Origin: Spirosoma rigui | GTDB taxonomy: Bacteria > Bacteroidota > Bacteroidia > Cytophagales > Spirosomataceae | Assembly (NCBI RefSeq): GCF_002067135.1 | Contig: NZ_CP020105.1 | Span: 5,654,001-5,718,000, forward strand | DNA: 64,000 nt | Reading direction: 5' to 3' | In this document: piece after piece, positions 44,828 through 53,153 of the stretch | Layout of the letters: every line of letters begins with the position of its first letter | Position numbering within the stretch: the first letter of the stretch is position 1 | Made by a program: the position numbers and the translations under genes | The notes under the pieces: model-generated | The model's input: only the letters and a program-made list of their open reading frames with translations | What the model was told of the DNA's origin: nothing | Database searches by the model: none

Positions 44828-47227
44828 TTATCGTGTCAGCACGATCGTGGCAGGCACATTGAACTCTTTTTGAAGCCGGATCGTCTCGGACGAGGGGCCG
44901 ACCAAGGCCGTGAATGCGCCCTGTTCAACCACCCAGCGCATGGTGGCATCCATCAGTTTGAGGTCGTTGGCGTGAAGGTCGAAGGTGATCGTTTTCTGCT
45001 CGCCCGCTTTCAGCGCCACCCGCCTGAATTTCTTCAGCTGTTTCACCGGCCCCACAACCGAACTGACCTTATCATCGACGTACACCTGTACGACTTCATC
45101 ACCATCGCGGTTGCCGGTATTTTTGACGGTGAACGAAATGGTTACGGTTACGTCCTGTCTGGCAGGGGCCACACTCACCGCCAGGTTGCCGTAGTCGAAC
45201 GAGGTGTAGCTGAGTCCGTAGCCGAAGGGGTATAGTGGTTTAGCGTCGGTTTCGACGTAGTCGTGGGGCAGCGGCTTTTTCGCGTTGTAATAAACCGGCA
45301 GTTGTCCCACCGACTTGGGAATGGATATAGGCAATCGTCCCGCCGGGTTGTAGTCGCCGGCCAGCACGTCGGCAATGGCGTTGCCACCCTCCTGCCCCGG
45401 ATACCAGGCAGTCAGGATGGCCGGGACATGAGCAGCGGCCCAGTTCAGGTTGAGCGGACGCCCCTCAATGACAACCAGCACAACGGGCGTACCCGTTTTC
45501 ACAATCGCTTCCAGCAGTTCCTGCTGCCGGCCCATCATGTCCAGGTTCGACCGGTCAAAGCCTTCGCCACTTTCCATGTCGCTCACCGACGTAGTGGCTG
45601 CATTGACGTTTGCCGCCCCCGTTGTCTGGTACTCCGTTTTGAAGTCGCGGGCACTGGAACCACCCAGCACCACCACGGCGACTTCCGCCTGCCGGGCTGC
45701 GGCAACCGCTTCGGCTATACCAGCCGATGCCGTATCGCGAATGCTGCATCCTTTGGCGTAGGTGATCCGGGCGTTGGCAAAGGTTGACTGTATACCTTTC
45801 AGCACCGTTACCACCGCGCCATCGGCCTGGGGAGCCGTGTAGTCGCCCAGCTGATTGTAAACGTTATCGGCATTGGGGCCAATGACCGCAATTCGTTTGA
45901 GGGTTTTAGCCAGCGGCAGCCGGTTGTTTTCATTCCTGAGCAACACCACCGACTCGCGGGCTACCTGGCGGGCCAGCTTCACGTGTTCGGCCGTCCGGAC
46001 ACCTGCTCCGGCTTTCGACGGGTCCACGTAGGGGTTCTCGAACAGCCCCAAATTAAATTTCTGGCGCAACACCCGGCTCACGGCCGTATCGAGCACGGCG
46101 GTACTGACCGTTCCTTTCGCCAGCGCATCCAGCAGGGATTTCCCGAACCCGTAGCCGCTCAGGTCAGCGTCCAGCCCCGAGTTGATGGCGAGGGCGGCCG
46201 CATCAGCCGCGTTGGCCGCTACGTGGTGCCGGTTGTACAATCCACTGATGCTGGTCAGATCCGATACGGTGAAGCCCTTGAAACCCCATTGCTTGCGCAG
46301 CATGTCCTTAAGCAGCATTGGGTTGGCGGTGCACGGAACGCCATCGATCGAATTATAGGCGGTCATCACCGACAATGCCCCCGCCCGAACGGCAGCCTCA
46401 AAAGCGGGTAGGTAGGACTGGTGCAGCTCGCGCAGCCCGGGACTTACGCTGCCACCATTATGGCCGCCTTCCGGTACGCCGTAGGCCGCAAAATGCTTTA
46501 GTGTCGACAGGATGTTGATGTCACTCTTCCGGTTTTTACCCTGAAAGCCGTTCACCATCGCCACGCCCATCCGGCTCGTCAGCACCGGGTCTTCGCCGTA
46601 GGTTTCCTCCACGCGCGACCAGCGGGGTTCGCGGGCCAGGTCAAGGACGGGGCCGTAACCAATGTGGGCGCCCTGCAAACGCGCTTCTTTGCCGATGACA
46701 GCCGCCATCTGCTGAATCAGTTCGGGGTTCCAGGTGCTGCCCTGCCCCAGGGCCGTAGGAAATACGGTGGTGCCAATGGCCATGTGCCCGTGGGGACACT
46801 CCTCCGAAAGCAGCATCGGGATACCCAGTCGTGTGTTTTCCAGGACATATTTCTGGAGCGCGTTGGTCGCGCGGGCCGCCTGCACGGGATTAAGTCCGGT
46901 ACTCAGCGTTTTCTGGGTCCAGGGGTCGGCGCGCAGGGTGGCCCATAACATACCGATGTGCTGCTCCCGGATGGCCTGCTTAAACTTGTCGCTGACCGCA
47001 ACCGAATCTCCTTTCTTATCGTACATCTCCCAGCCGAGCAGGGTTGCCAGCTGGCCCACTTTTTCCTCGACGGTCATGCGCCGGAGCAAGTCCTGAATCC
47101 GTTTTTCGGTCGGAGCTGCCGGGTTCTTATAGAGGGGAACGGGATCTTTGGGAACGGCGGCCGTGAAGCCGCTTATAGTGAGGACGGCACAACAAAATAC
47201 GATGGCTTGTCGGCAAAAACGATTCAT
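44828..47227 (-). CDS. Glycoside hydrolase family 3 (BglX-like beta-glycosidase), exported
   Basis: 799 residues from the ATG at 47227, where a signal peptide begins (MNRFCRQAIVFCCAVLTISG); longer frames run into the upstream terminator. GH3 N-terminal barrel with LKHFAAYGVPEGGHNGG and the nucleophile region WGFKGFTVSDLTSISG (Asp of SDL), GH3 C-terminal domain (VVIEGRPLNLNWAA, then PAILTAWYPGQEGGNAIADV), and a C-terminal fibronectin-III-like domain (FTVKNTGNRDGDEVVQVYV). Cleaves beta-linked glucose or related sugars from oligosaccharides in the periplasm. Separated from the SusCD operon by a terminator, so a distinct unit, but probably of the same pathway. Confidence 0.92.
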   Translation of the reverse strand: MNRFCRQAIVFCCAVLTISGFTAAVPKDPVPLYKNPAAPTEKRIQDLLRRMTVEEKVGQLATLLGWEMYDKKGDSVAVSDKFKQAIREQHIGMLWATLRADPWTQKTLSTGLNPVQAARATNALQKYVLENTRLGIPMLLSEECPHGHMAIGTTVFPTALGQGSTWNPELIQQMAAVIGKEARLQGAHIGYGPVLDLAREPRWSRVEETYGEDPVLTSRMGVAMVNGFQGKNRKSDINILSTLKHFAAYGVPEGGHNGGSVSPGLRELHQSYLPAFEAAVRAGALSVMTAYNSIDGVPCTANPMLLKDMLRKQWGFKGFTVSDLTSISGLYNRHHVAANAADAAALAINSGLDADLSGYGFGKSLLDALAKGTVSTAVLDTAVSRVLRQKFNLGLFENPYVDPSKAGAGVRTAEHVKLARQVARESVVLLRNENNRLPLAKTLKRIAVIGPNADNVYNQLGDYTAPQADGAVVTVLKGIQSTFANARITYAKGCSIRDTASAGIAEAVAAARQAEVAVVVLGGSSARDFKTEYQTTGAANVNAATTSVSDMESGEGFDRSNLDMMGRQQELLEAIVKTGTPVVLVVIEGRPLNLNWAAAHVPAILTAWYPGQEGGNAIADVLAGDYNPAGRLPISIPKSVGQLPVYYNAKKPLPHDYVETDAKPLYPFGYGLSYTSFDYGNLAVSVAPARQDVTVTISFTVKNTGNRDGDEVVQVYVDDKVSSVVGPVKQLKKFRRVALKAGEQKTITFDLHANDLKLMDATMRWVVEQGAFTALVGPSSETIRLQKEFNVPATIVLTR

Positions 47228-47310
47228 CAGAATAGGGTAAAAAACTGTGTAGGATGGGGTATATAGCCCGGGCGACCACGTCCAAGCTACAAACGAATGC
47301 CCGGTTATTG

Positions 47311-47361
47311 CCAGAACGCCTACGTCCGGTGTCAACTACTCCCCGGACGTAGGCGTTCTGG
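47311..47361 (-). terminator. Terminator of the SusCD/D-amino-acid operon
   Basis: CCAGAACGCCTACGTCCGG (47311-47329) pairs perfectly with CCGGACGTAGGCGTTCTGG (47343-47361), 19 pairs, 13-base loop, directly after the stop codon of the dipeptidase gene. Confidence 0.7.
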
Positions 47362-48432
47362 TTACGACCAGGCAGTACGCAGGAAGCGCAGCCAGTTGCC
47401 GTGCATGATCCCGCGCACGTCGTCTTCGGTGTAGCCGCGCTGCCGGAGCAGGTCGGGAATTTTCTGCAGATCGGCAATGGTTTCCAGGTCGTAGGGGCTT
47501 TGTTCCGTTCCGAACGCACCGTCCAGGTCGGAGCCGATGCCGACGTGCCGGGCGTTACCCGCCAGCTGACAGATGTGGTCGAGGTGATCGATCATCTTGG
47601 CCAGGTTGCAGTGCATTCCTTCGGGCGTCGACTGACCACGGACCCATCCCGGCACCATCATCCAGGCATCCAGCGCCCCGCCAATGACAGCATTCCGGGC
47701 AATGAGCGCCTTGATCTGCTCGTCGCTGAACTGGCGGTTGTGGTTCACCAGCGCCCGGCAGTTGTTGTGGCTCGCCCAAACCGGTCCGTTAAAGTGGTCG
47801 AGGGCTTCCCAGAAACTATCGTCGCAAAGGTGCGTGGCATCCAGAATAATATTGAACCGCTCCATCTCGCGCAACAGCGCCCGGCCAGCTTCGCCCATAA
47901 ACCCCGTTGCGTCGGTACCCTGCGCGTAACGACCGGGACCGTAGTGCGCCGGGCCAAGGGCGCGCAGACCGTAGTGGTAGGCCCGCTCCACATAGGCGGG
48001 GGTAATGATGGAATCGGCTCCTTCCAGACTCAGAATGTAGCCAATGGGCTTGCTGTCGTTGGGCGTTCCGTCGTTCCAGAGGGCCAGGTGACTGTCGAGC
48101 CCGGCCAGATCCCGGATCTGCACCATCTCGCCCGCTTCTTCCATGACCTTGTACCAGATCTGCTGACCCTGCGTTTGCGCCCAGGCCTGCTCGGGCGAGT
48201 GCCAGCCCGGTAGCGGATTGTCGGGGGCTACGTAGCGGCCAATCTGGGTAGCCACCACCAGCCCGATGTTGCCCCGGCGCAGGTCGGGCAGCGATACCGT
48301 TGCCTTACCCCGGTCGGGTTTGTCGGTCATGCCTTTTTCCCGCTCGCGCAGGTGACCAACGGGCTGGCGCAGGTCCCGATTCCATTCCAGCGCGTTCATG
48401 CTCAGGTCGAGGTGCGCGTCAATTATAAACAT
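47362..48432 (-). CDS. Membrane dipeptidase family protein (peptidase M19)
   Basis: 356 residues from the ATG at 48432 (MFIIDAHLDLSMNALEWNRD); there is no signal peptide, so it is cytoplasmic. M19 enzymes are binuclear zinc hydrolases that cut dipeptides, many with a D-residue at the second position. Metal ligands expected for the family are visible: the HLD of IDAHLDLS, the His pair region DATHLCDDSFWEAL and ASHNNCRAL, and the closing GIGSDLDGAFG. It lies 71 bases after the D-threonine aldolase-like gene, at the end of the operon. Together with that gene it suggests breakdown of D-amino-acid-containing peptides. Confidence 0.9.
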   Translation of the reverse strand: MFIIDAHLDLSMNALEWNRDLRQPVGHLREREKGMTDKPDRGKATVSLPDLRRGNIGLVVATQIGRYVAPDNPLPGWHSPEQAWAQTQGQQIWYKVMEEAGEMVQIRDLAGLDSHLALWNDGTPNDSKPIGYILSLEGADSIITPAYVERAYHYGLRALGPAHYGPGRYAQGTDATGFMGEAGRALLREMERFNIILDATHLCDDSFWEALDHFNGPVWASHNNCRALVNHNRQFSDEQIKALIARNAVIGGALDAWMMVPGWVRGQSTPEGMHCNLAKMIDHLDHICQLAGNARHVGIGSDLDGAFGTEQSPYDLETIADLQKIPDLLRQRGYTEDDVRGIMHGNWLRFLRTAWS

Positions 48433-48503
48433 ACGTTGGTAGCCGCCCGTGGCAAGCCGGTCACGACTGCGTAGCCGTGACCGACTGCCCGTAGCGCTGA
48501 TTA

Positions 48504-49622
48504 TCAGTGATAAATAAGTCGGTCGCGCGCTATGGTGCGCCATTCGCCGGTCACCCGCCCGTTTTCGATGGTGTGAGCCCGCTCGTAGAGGGCGCAGGTG
48601 GGACAGATGTGGTTGGGAAGTCCGTACAGCACATCGCCAATCTCAAAGCCGTGACCAGGCCCGGCCTCTACTACCAGATGCTCTTCGCTCTGCCCGACAG
48701 GCCGCAGGTCGGGGGCGTTCAGGAACTTGACCCGGTGCTCCAGATCTGACTCGGCGGCAATGGATTTATGGCCCAGATCCAGGCACAGCTTCGTGGCATC
48801 GGGCCGGGAAATGACCCGCGTTATCACCAGCGCTGCGTGCAGAAACGGCTGTTCGGCCAGCGTAGTGCCGTAACCGTAATCCCAGTAAATGAACGTTCCG
48901 GGGCTGCATTCCACGTCCTGACGGCGGGCATGGATGGGAAACGTAGGGCTTCCCCCCGCTACAATCACAGGTTGGTCGAACCCGCGCGCGGCCAGCGTAT
49001 CGGCCAGTTGCTGAACGGGGGCGAAAGCCGCATCGCACACTGCCGTCCGCTCGGCAAGGTCGGGGTTCCGGATGTGCCCGTCGTAAGCATGAAGGCCTAC
49101 GGGCCGCACCCCCGGCAACTGGCTCAGATCAGTATACAGCGTCAGCACGGTATCGTCGGGTGCGGTGCCGGTCCGGTTCATCCCCACGTTGAGGTCGATG
49201 TAAACCGGAACCGTTACGCCCGCCCCCACGGCCCGCTCCGATAGCTGTTGGGCGGTGGTCAGGTTGTCGACCAGGCAGGAGAAGGCCGTATCCGAGTACG
49301 TTTCAATCAGCTCGATCAGCCGCTGCTGCTTGGCCCCCACGGGCTGGTAAGCCAGCAGCACATCGGGCGCGCCTACCATGGCCAGCATCTCGGCTTCGGC
49401 AATGGTGGCGCACTTGAATTTCCGGATGCCGGCGGCCAGCATCAACTGCGTCGCTTCGCGCGATTTGTGCGTTTTCACGTGCGGCCGCAACCGGCTTGGG
49501 TCATCGATGGCGGTAATCAGGCGGTCGACGTTCTGCCGAACCCGGTCGGGAAACACGACCAGCGCCGGACTGTCGAGGGTATCAACGTCGGTTATCTGGT
49601 ACCAGGGCGTTTCCTGCATCAT
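48504..49622 (-). CDS. D-threonine aldolase/D-serine dehydratase-like PLP enzyme (fold type III)
   Basis: 372 residues. Alanine-racemase-like N-terminal barrel with the PLP lysine in RPHVKTHKSREA, and a C-terminal D-serine dehydratase-like domain with the zinc-site signature NHICPTC near the end. The family splits D-threonine to glycine and acetaldehyde or dehydrates D-serine to pyruvate via an enamine. No signal peptide. It overlaps the RidA gene by 4 bases (ATGA), so the two are translated together; RidA hydrolyses exactly the enamine/imine that serine dehydratases release. Substrate choice cannot be settled from the sequence. Confidence 0.88.
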   Translation of the reverse strand: MMQETPWYQITDVDTLDSPALVVFPDRVRQNVDRLITAIDDPSRLRPHVKTHKSREATQLMLAAGIRKFKCATIAEAEMLAMVGAPDVLLAYQPVGAKQQRLIELIETYSDTAFSCLVDNLTTAQQLSERAVGAGVTVPVYIDLNVGMNRTGTAPDDTVLTLYTDLSQLPGVRPVGLHAYDGHIRNPDLAERTAVCDAAFAPVQQLADTLAARGFDQPVIVAGGSPTFPIHARRQDVECSPGTFIYWDYGYGTTLAEQPFLHAALVITRVISRPDATKLCLDLGHKSIAAESDLEHRVKFLNAPDLRPVGQSEEHLVVEAGPGHGFEIGDVLYGLPNHICPTCALYERAHTIENGRVTGEWRTIARDRLIYH

Positions 49623-50098
49623 TCAGCCAGTTCGAATAACGCTTCGATTTCGACCGGAATGTTGTCCGGCAGCGATCCGAAACCCACCGCCGACCGAACG
49701 CCGATCCCGTTTTCTTCGCCCCACACCTGCGCGAACAGTTCGCTGCAGCCGTTGATGATGTACGGATGCCGCTCAAAATCGGCGGTGCAGTTCACCATAC
49801 CCAGCACTTTGATCACGCGCTTTACGCGGTCGAGACTGCCCAGATTGGCTTTGATTGTCGACAAAATGGTCAGGCCCACCTGGCGGGCGGCCAGCTTGCC
49901 GGCTTCCATATCCATATCGGCCCCGATACGACCAATGATCAGGCTTTTGTCGTCCTGAACGGGACCGTGGCCCGATACGTACAGGTACTTGCCGTCGATG
50001 AGGCAGGGTTTGTAGACGCCCAGCGGTTTAGGGGCGGGCGGCAAAGAAAGACCGGTTTGAGCGAAGGCCTCGTCGGCCGTTAAAACTGCGGTTTGCAT
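49619..50098 (-). CDS. RidA family protein (enamine/imine deaminase)
   Basis: 159 residues, somewhat longer than the usual 125-130 because of an extra N-terminal segment. RidA proteins hydrolyse reactive 2-aminoacrylate-type intermediates to keto acids and ammonia. The key arginine is present in IGVRSAVGFGSLPDNIPVEIE, and the closing acidic residue follows in VEIEALFE. It overlaps the following D-threonine aldolase/D-serine dehydratase-like gene by 4 bases and starts 17 bases after the GntP permease gene. The context suggests it detoxifies products of its neighbour. Trimer formation is expected from the family. Confidence 0.9.
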   Translation of the reverse strand: MQTAVLTADEAFAQTGLSLPPAPKPLGVYKPCLIDGKYLYVSGHGPVQDDKSLIIGRIGADMDMEAGKLAARQVGLTILSTIKANLGSLDRVKRVIKVLGMVNCTADFERHPYIINGCSELFAQVWGEENGIGVRSAVGFGSLPDNIPVEIEALFELAE

Positions 50099-50115
50099 GG
50101 TTGTTGTACTAGGCT

Positions 50116-51429
50116 TTAAACAAAATTAGTAAGAAGTAACACCCCGGCCAGCCCAACGACAGAAACAATCGATTCCATCATCGACCACGACCGGATGGTA
50201 TCGGGTAAACTCAGGCTAAAGTATTCTTTAAACATCCAGAATCCCGGATCGTTGACGTGCGAAAACATCAGACTGCCCGCGCCAATCGACAAAACCATCA
50301 GATTTGGATCGACCTGCTGCTGAGCCGCCAGCGGAGCAATGATCCCGGCCGCCGTGAGACCCGCCACCGTGGCCGACCCCAGACATACGCGGATGATAGC
50401 CGCAATGAGCCAGGCCAGCACCAGCGGGTGCAGCGATAGCCGCTGCAGCTGTACCGCTATCTCCTGGCTGATCCCACTATCGGCCAGCACCTGCTTGAAC
50501 GCTCCCGCACCGGCAATGATCAGCAGGATCATGGCTACGTCTTTAGCCGCTTCTTCATAAGTCCGCATGACCTGTTTCATACTTCTACCCTGTTTCAGGC
50601 CCAGCGTAAGGGTCGCTACGGTAACGGATATCAGCATGACGGTAGCCGGTTCGCTCACGAACGTAGCCACACCGGTGAGTGCCGGACTGGTCTGGAACAC
50701 ATACCGCAGCAGGGTCGTCAGCGCCAGCAGCACCACCGGCAGCAGGGCCGTCAGGAAGCTGTTCGCGGTTCCCGGCAGCTGGTCGGCGGGGATAGCTTCG
50801 CTCACGAACGTATCCAGCGACGCCGACCGGATGCCGGTCAGGGTCCGGGCGAAAATGGGTCCGGCAATAATAATAGTCGGGATGGCGATAATCAGGCCGT
50901 ACACCAGTGTCAGTCCCATGTTGGCTCCGAACTGCGCGACGAGGGCCGCCGGCGACGGGTGGGGCGGCAGAAAGCCGTGGGCTACCGACAGGGAAGCCAG
51001 CATGGGCAGACCGATGTAAACGGCAGGTAGCCGGTACTGGTAGACCACCGAAAAAATGAGCGGGATCATCAGCACGAAGCCCACGCTGTAGAACAGCGGG
51101 ATACCGATGATGAAGCCCGTACACATAAGCCCCCACTGGATGTACCGCGCGCCGAACAGGCTCATCATCACATCGGCAATTTTCTGAGCGGCTCCACTCT
51201 CGGCAACGAGTTTGCCCAGCATGGCCCCCAGGGCAATGATAATGACCAGCGATCCCAGCGTATCGCCGATCCCTTTCTGTACCGACTGCGCAATGTGCGC
51301 CAGTGGAATACCGAGCAGGATACCGGCCAGCATTGACGTAGCCAGGAACGCCAGAAACGGATTGATCTTTCCCCACGTAATGAGCAGGACCAGCAGCAGA
51401 ATACACAGGGCAACGATGAGGATGGGCAT
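50116..51429 (-). CDS. GntP-family permease (gluconate/D-serine-type H+ symporter)
   Basis: 437 residues with about 12 hydrophobic helices. Begins MPILIVALCILLLVLLITWG and has the family loop PPHPSPAALVAQFGANMG and the late motif CLGSATVAGLTAAGIIAPL. GntP permeases carry gluconate, related sugar acids or, in the DsdX branch, D-serine. Lying next to a D-serine/D-threonine-type enzyme, RidA and a dipeptidase, D-serine or a similar D-amino acid is a strong alternative to gluconate. The gene for the periplasmic gluconate dehydrogenase-like enzyme is far away in the window (4061-6361). It starts 16 bases after the GH29 gene. Confidence 0.9.
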   Translation of the reverse strand: MPILIVALCILLLVLLITWGKINPFLAFLATSMLAGILLGIPLAHIAQSVQKGIGDTLGSLVIIIALGAMLGKLVAESGAAQKIADVMMSLFGARYIQWGLMCTGFIIGIPLFYSVGFVLMIPLIFSVVYQYRLPAVYIGLPMLASLSVAHGFLPPHPSPAALVAQFGANMGLTLVYGLIIAIPTIIIAGPIFARTLTGIRSASLDTFVSEAIPADQLPGTANSFLTALLPVVLLALTTLLRYVFQTSPALTGVATFVSEPATVMLISVTVATLTLGLKQGRSMKQVMRTYEEAAKDVAMILLIIAGAGAFKQVLADSGISQEIAVQLQRLSLHPLVLAWLIAAIIRVCLGSATVAGLTAAGIIAPLAAQQQVDPNLMVLSIGAGSLMFSHVNDPGFWMFKEYFSLSLPDTIRSWSMMESIVSVVGLAGVLLLTNFV

Positions 51430-51445
51430 GGGCAGAGTGGTAACG

Positions 51446-53092
51446 TTATTCGAGTTTGAGCTGGCTGATTTTCTGGGTATTTCCCTCGATTTTCAGCCCG
51501 TCCTGGTACAGGATAGCCCGGTACTCGATCTCGTCGTAGGATTTGATATTGCCCCGCACGATTTCCAGGCTCTGCTCGCCCGTTTTAGCGATGGGGTACA
51601 CGTCGGTTTCGGTCCATTTCTGGTTGAATTCCTCGTTGAGCGAGCTCTGCACGGGCCGGTACTCGAACCCGATGCGGTAGTCTTTTCCCGTTCCGAGTTT
51701 GGCTACGGCGGCAGTTAGTCTCAGGTTTCCGTTGGGCAGCTTCTCGGCGTTGACGGTCTTGAAGTGAGCCGGTTCAAGGGCCGCCACCACGTTCGTCAGT
51801 TTCACCACAATGGGGTTGGGCCACTTGTGGTTATTGTAGATCCGCTGCGCCCGCACCACCGAGATCTCCAGTCCGTCGGGTGTTTGTTTGAAACGGGTTT
51901 TGCCGTCGTTGTCGGGCTGGTATTCGACGATATTGCCCGACTGCCCCAGTACACTTACCTCCGTCGATCCCGTCGTTTTGAGCGACTTCAGCAGGAAAGT
52001 CCGGCGCTGCCCCCGCGGCCAGTCGGGCATATTGGTGAGGTAGGCGTAAACGGTGTTTTCGTCTTTGCGTTTGGTGAACCAGATATCGCCTTCGTTGCGC
52101 ACGATCCAGGGGCGGACATTATGTACCGCTTCCTGGTTGATGAAGTGCCAGGCACCCACTTCCATCAGCCGGCCCTGCTGGCCTTCGTTGAGGCTCCCCC
52201 ACTGCGTGGGTCCTACGTTGAGCAGGTACGATCCCCCCTTGGCCCGCGACTCGATCAGGACGTTGATCAGTTCGGTACCCGATTTATAGTGTTCGTTGGT
52301 GGGTTTATAATTCCAGGCGGTCCCCATCGTCATGTTGCTTTCCCAGGCGGTGGTCAGCGTTTCGCCGGGCAGGTACTGCTCGGGCGTTTGCAGCACCCCG
52401 CGCGTGATGAGGCAGTTGGGCTGGTACTTCCACACCGTCGCTTTTACCTCCTCCCGCAGCACATCGCTGTCGATGAAGAACAGGTCGACGGGCCCGTACT
52501 TGGTCATCAACTCCTTGCACTGGTCTTCCACAAACTGCTTGTATTTAGCCTGAAAGGGTTTGGCTTTCGCCCAGTGGTCGTCGCGGGTAATGTCTTTCAT
52601 GCCGTTGCGGTAGGCAAACGAAAAATCTTCCGGCGAGTAATAGAACCCAACGGCCAGTCCCCACTTGCGGCAGGCATCGACGTACTGGCGCACGATGTCT
52701 TTTTTGTAGGGCGTATTCATCACCCCGAAGTCGGTGGTTTTGGTATCCCACATGCAGAAACCGGCGTGGTGCTTGGTGGTGAACATGATGTATTTCATGC
52801 CCGCATTTTTGGCCAGCATCACTATGCGTTCAGCGTCCCAGTCTTTCGGATCGAACGTTTTGGGAAGTTCGCTGATGTAACGCTCGACGTAATCCGGCGA
52901 AGCCCCAACGAGTGAGTGACTGATGACGACACCCAGCTGCGTATCGACATTCCAGTGAATGAACATCCCGAAACCGGCATCCTTGAGCCATTCTTCCCGG
53001 GCGGGTTTGTTGTGATTGGCCCCTATCTGGGCTTGTGTAGTCGATAAAAGAGGGCTGAAAAGAAGCGCGATGAGCAGGCAAACGATACGCAT
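51446..53092 (-). CDS. Alpha-L-fucosidase (GH29), exported
   Basis: 548 residues with a signal peptide (cleaved near TTQAQIG). GH29 retaining fucosidase: GMFIHWNVDTQLG, KHHAGFCMWDTKTTDFGV and WGLAVGFYYSPEDF follow family order; the nucleophile is probably the Asp in GPVDLFFIDSD, where most members have WFDG. The C-terminal third (from about 400) is a beta-sandwich. The canonical KHHDGF is KHHAGF here, so substrate fit may be unusual. It would remove terminal alpha-fucose in the periplasm or at the surface. Fourth gene of the SusCD operon. Confidence 0.88.
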   Translation of the reverse strand: MRIVCLLIALLFSPLLSTTQAQIGANHNKPAREEWLKDAGFGMFIHWNVDTQLGVVISHSLVGASPDYVERYISELPKTFDPKDWDAERIVMLAKNAGMKYIMFTTKHHAGFCMWDTKTTDFGVMNTPYKKDIVRQYVDACRKWGLAVGFYYSPEDFSFAYRNGMKDITRDDHWAKAKPFQAKYKQFVEDQCKELMTKYGPVDLFFIDSDVLREEVKATVWKYQPNCLITRGVLQTPEQYLPGETLTTAWESNMTMGTAWNYKPTNEHYKSGTELINVLIESRAKGGSYLLNVGPTQWGSLNEGQQGRLMEVGAWHFINQEAVHNVRPWIVRNEGDIWFTKRKDENTVYAYLTNMPDWPRGQRRTFLLKSLKTTGSTEVSVLGQSGNIVEYQPDNDGKTRFKQTPDGLEISVVRAQRIYNNHKWPNPIVVKLTNVVAALEPAHFKTVNAEKLPNGNLRLTAAVAKLGTGKDYRIGFEYRPVQSSLNEEFNQKWTETDVYPIAKTGEQSLEIVRGNIKSYDEIEYRAILYQDGLKIEGNTQKISQLKLE

Positions 53093-53153
53093 TTGTGAAC
53101 AGTACAGTTAAATATGAATGAGCCGAGTCAGGGCCCACAAAAATTACCGGGGG

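Noticed and set aside
51988..51999. Second copy of the element end GCAGGAAAGTCC
   Set aside because: It lies within the intact GH29 coding sequence without a partner inverted repeat, so a chance match is more likely.
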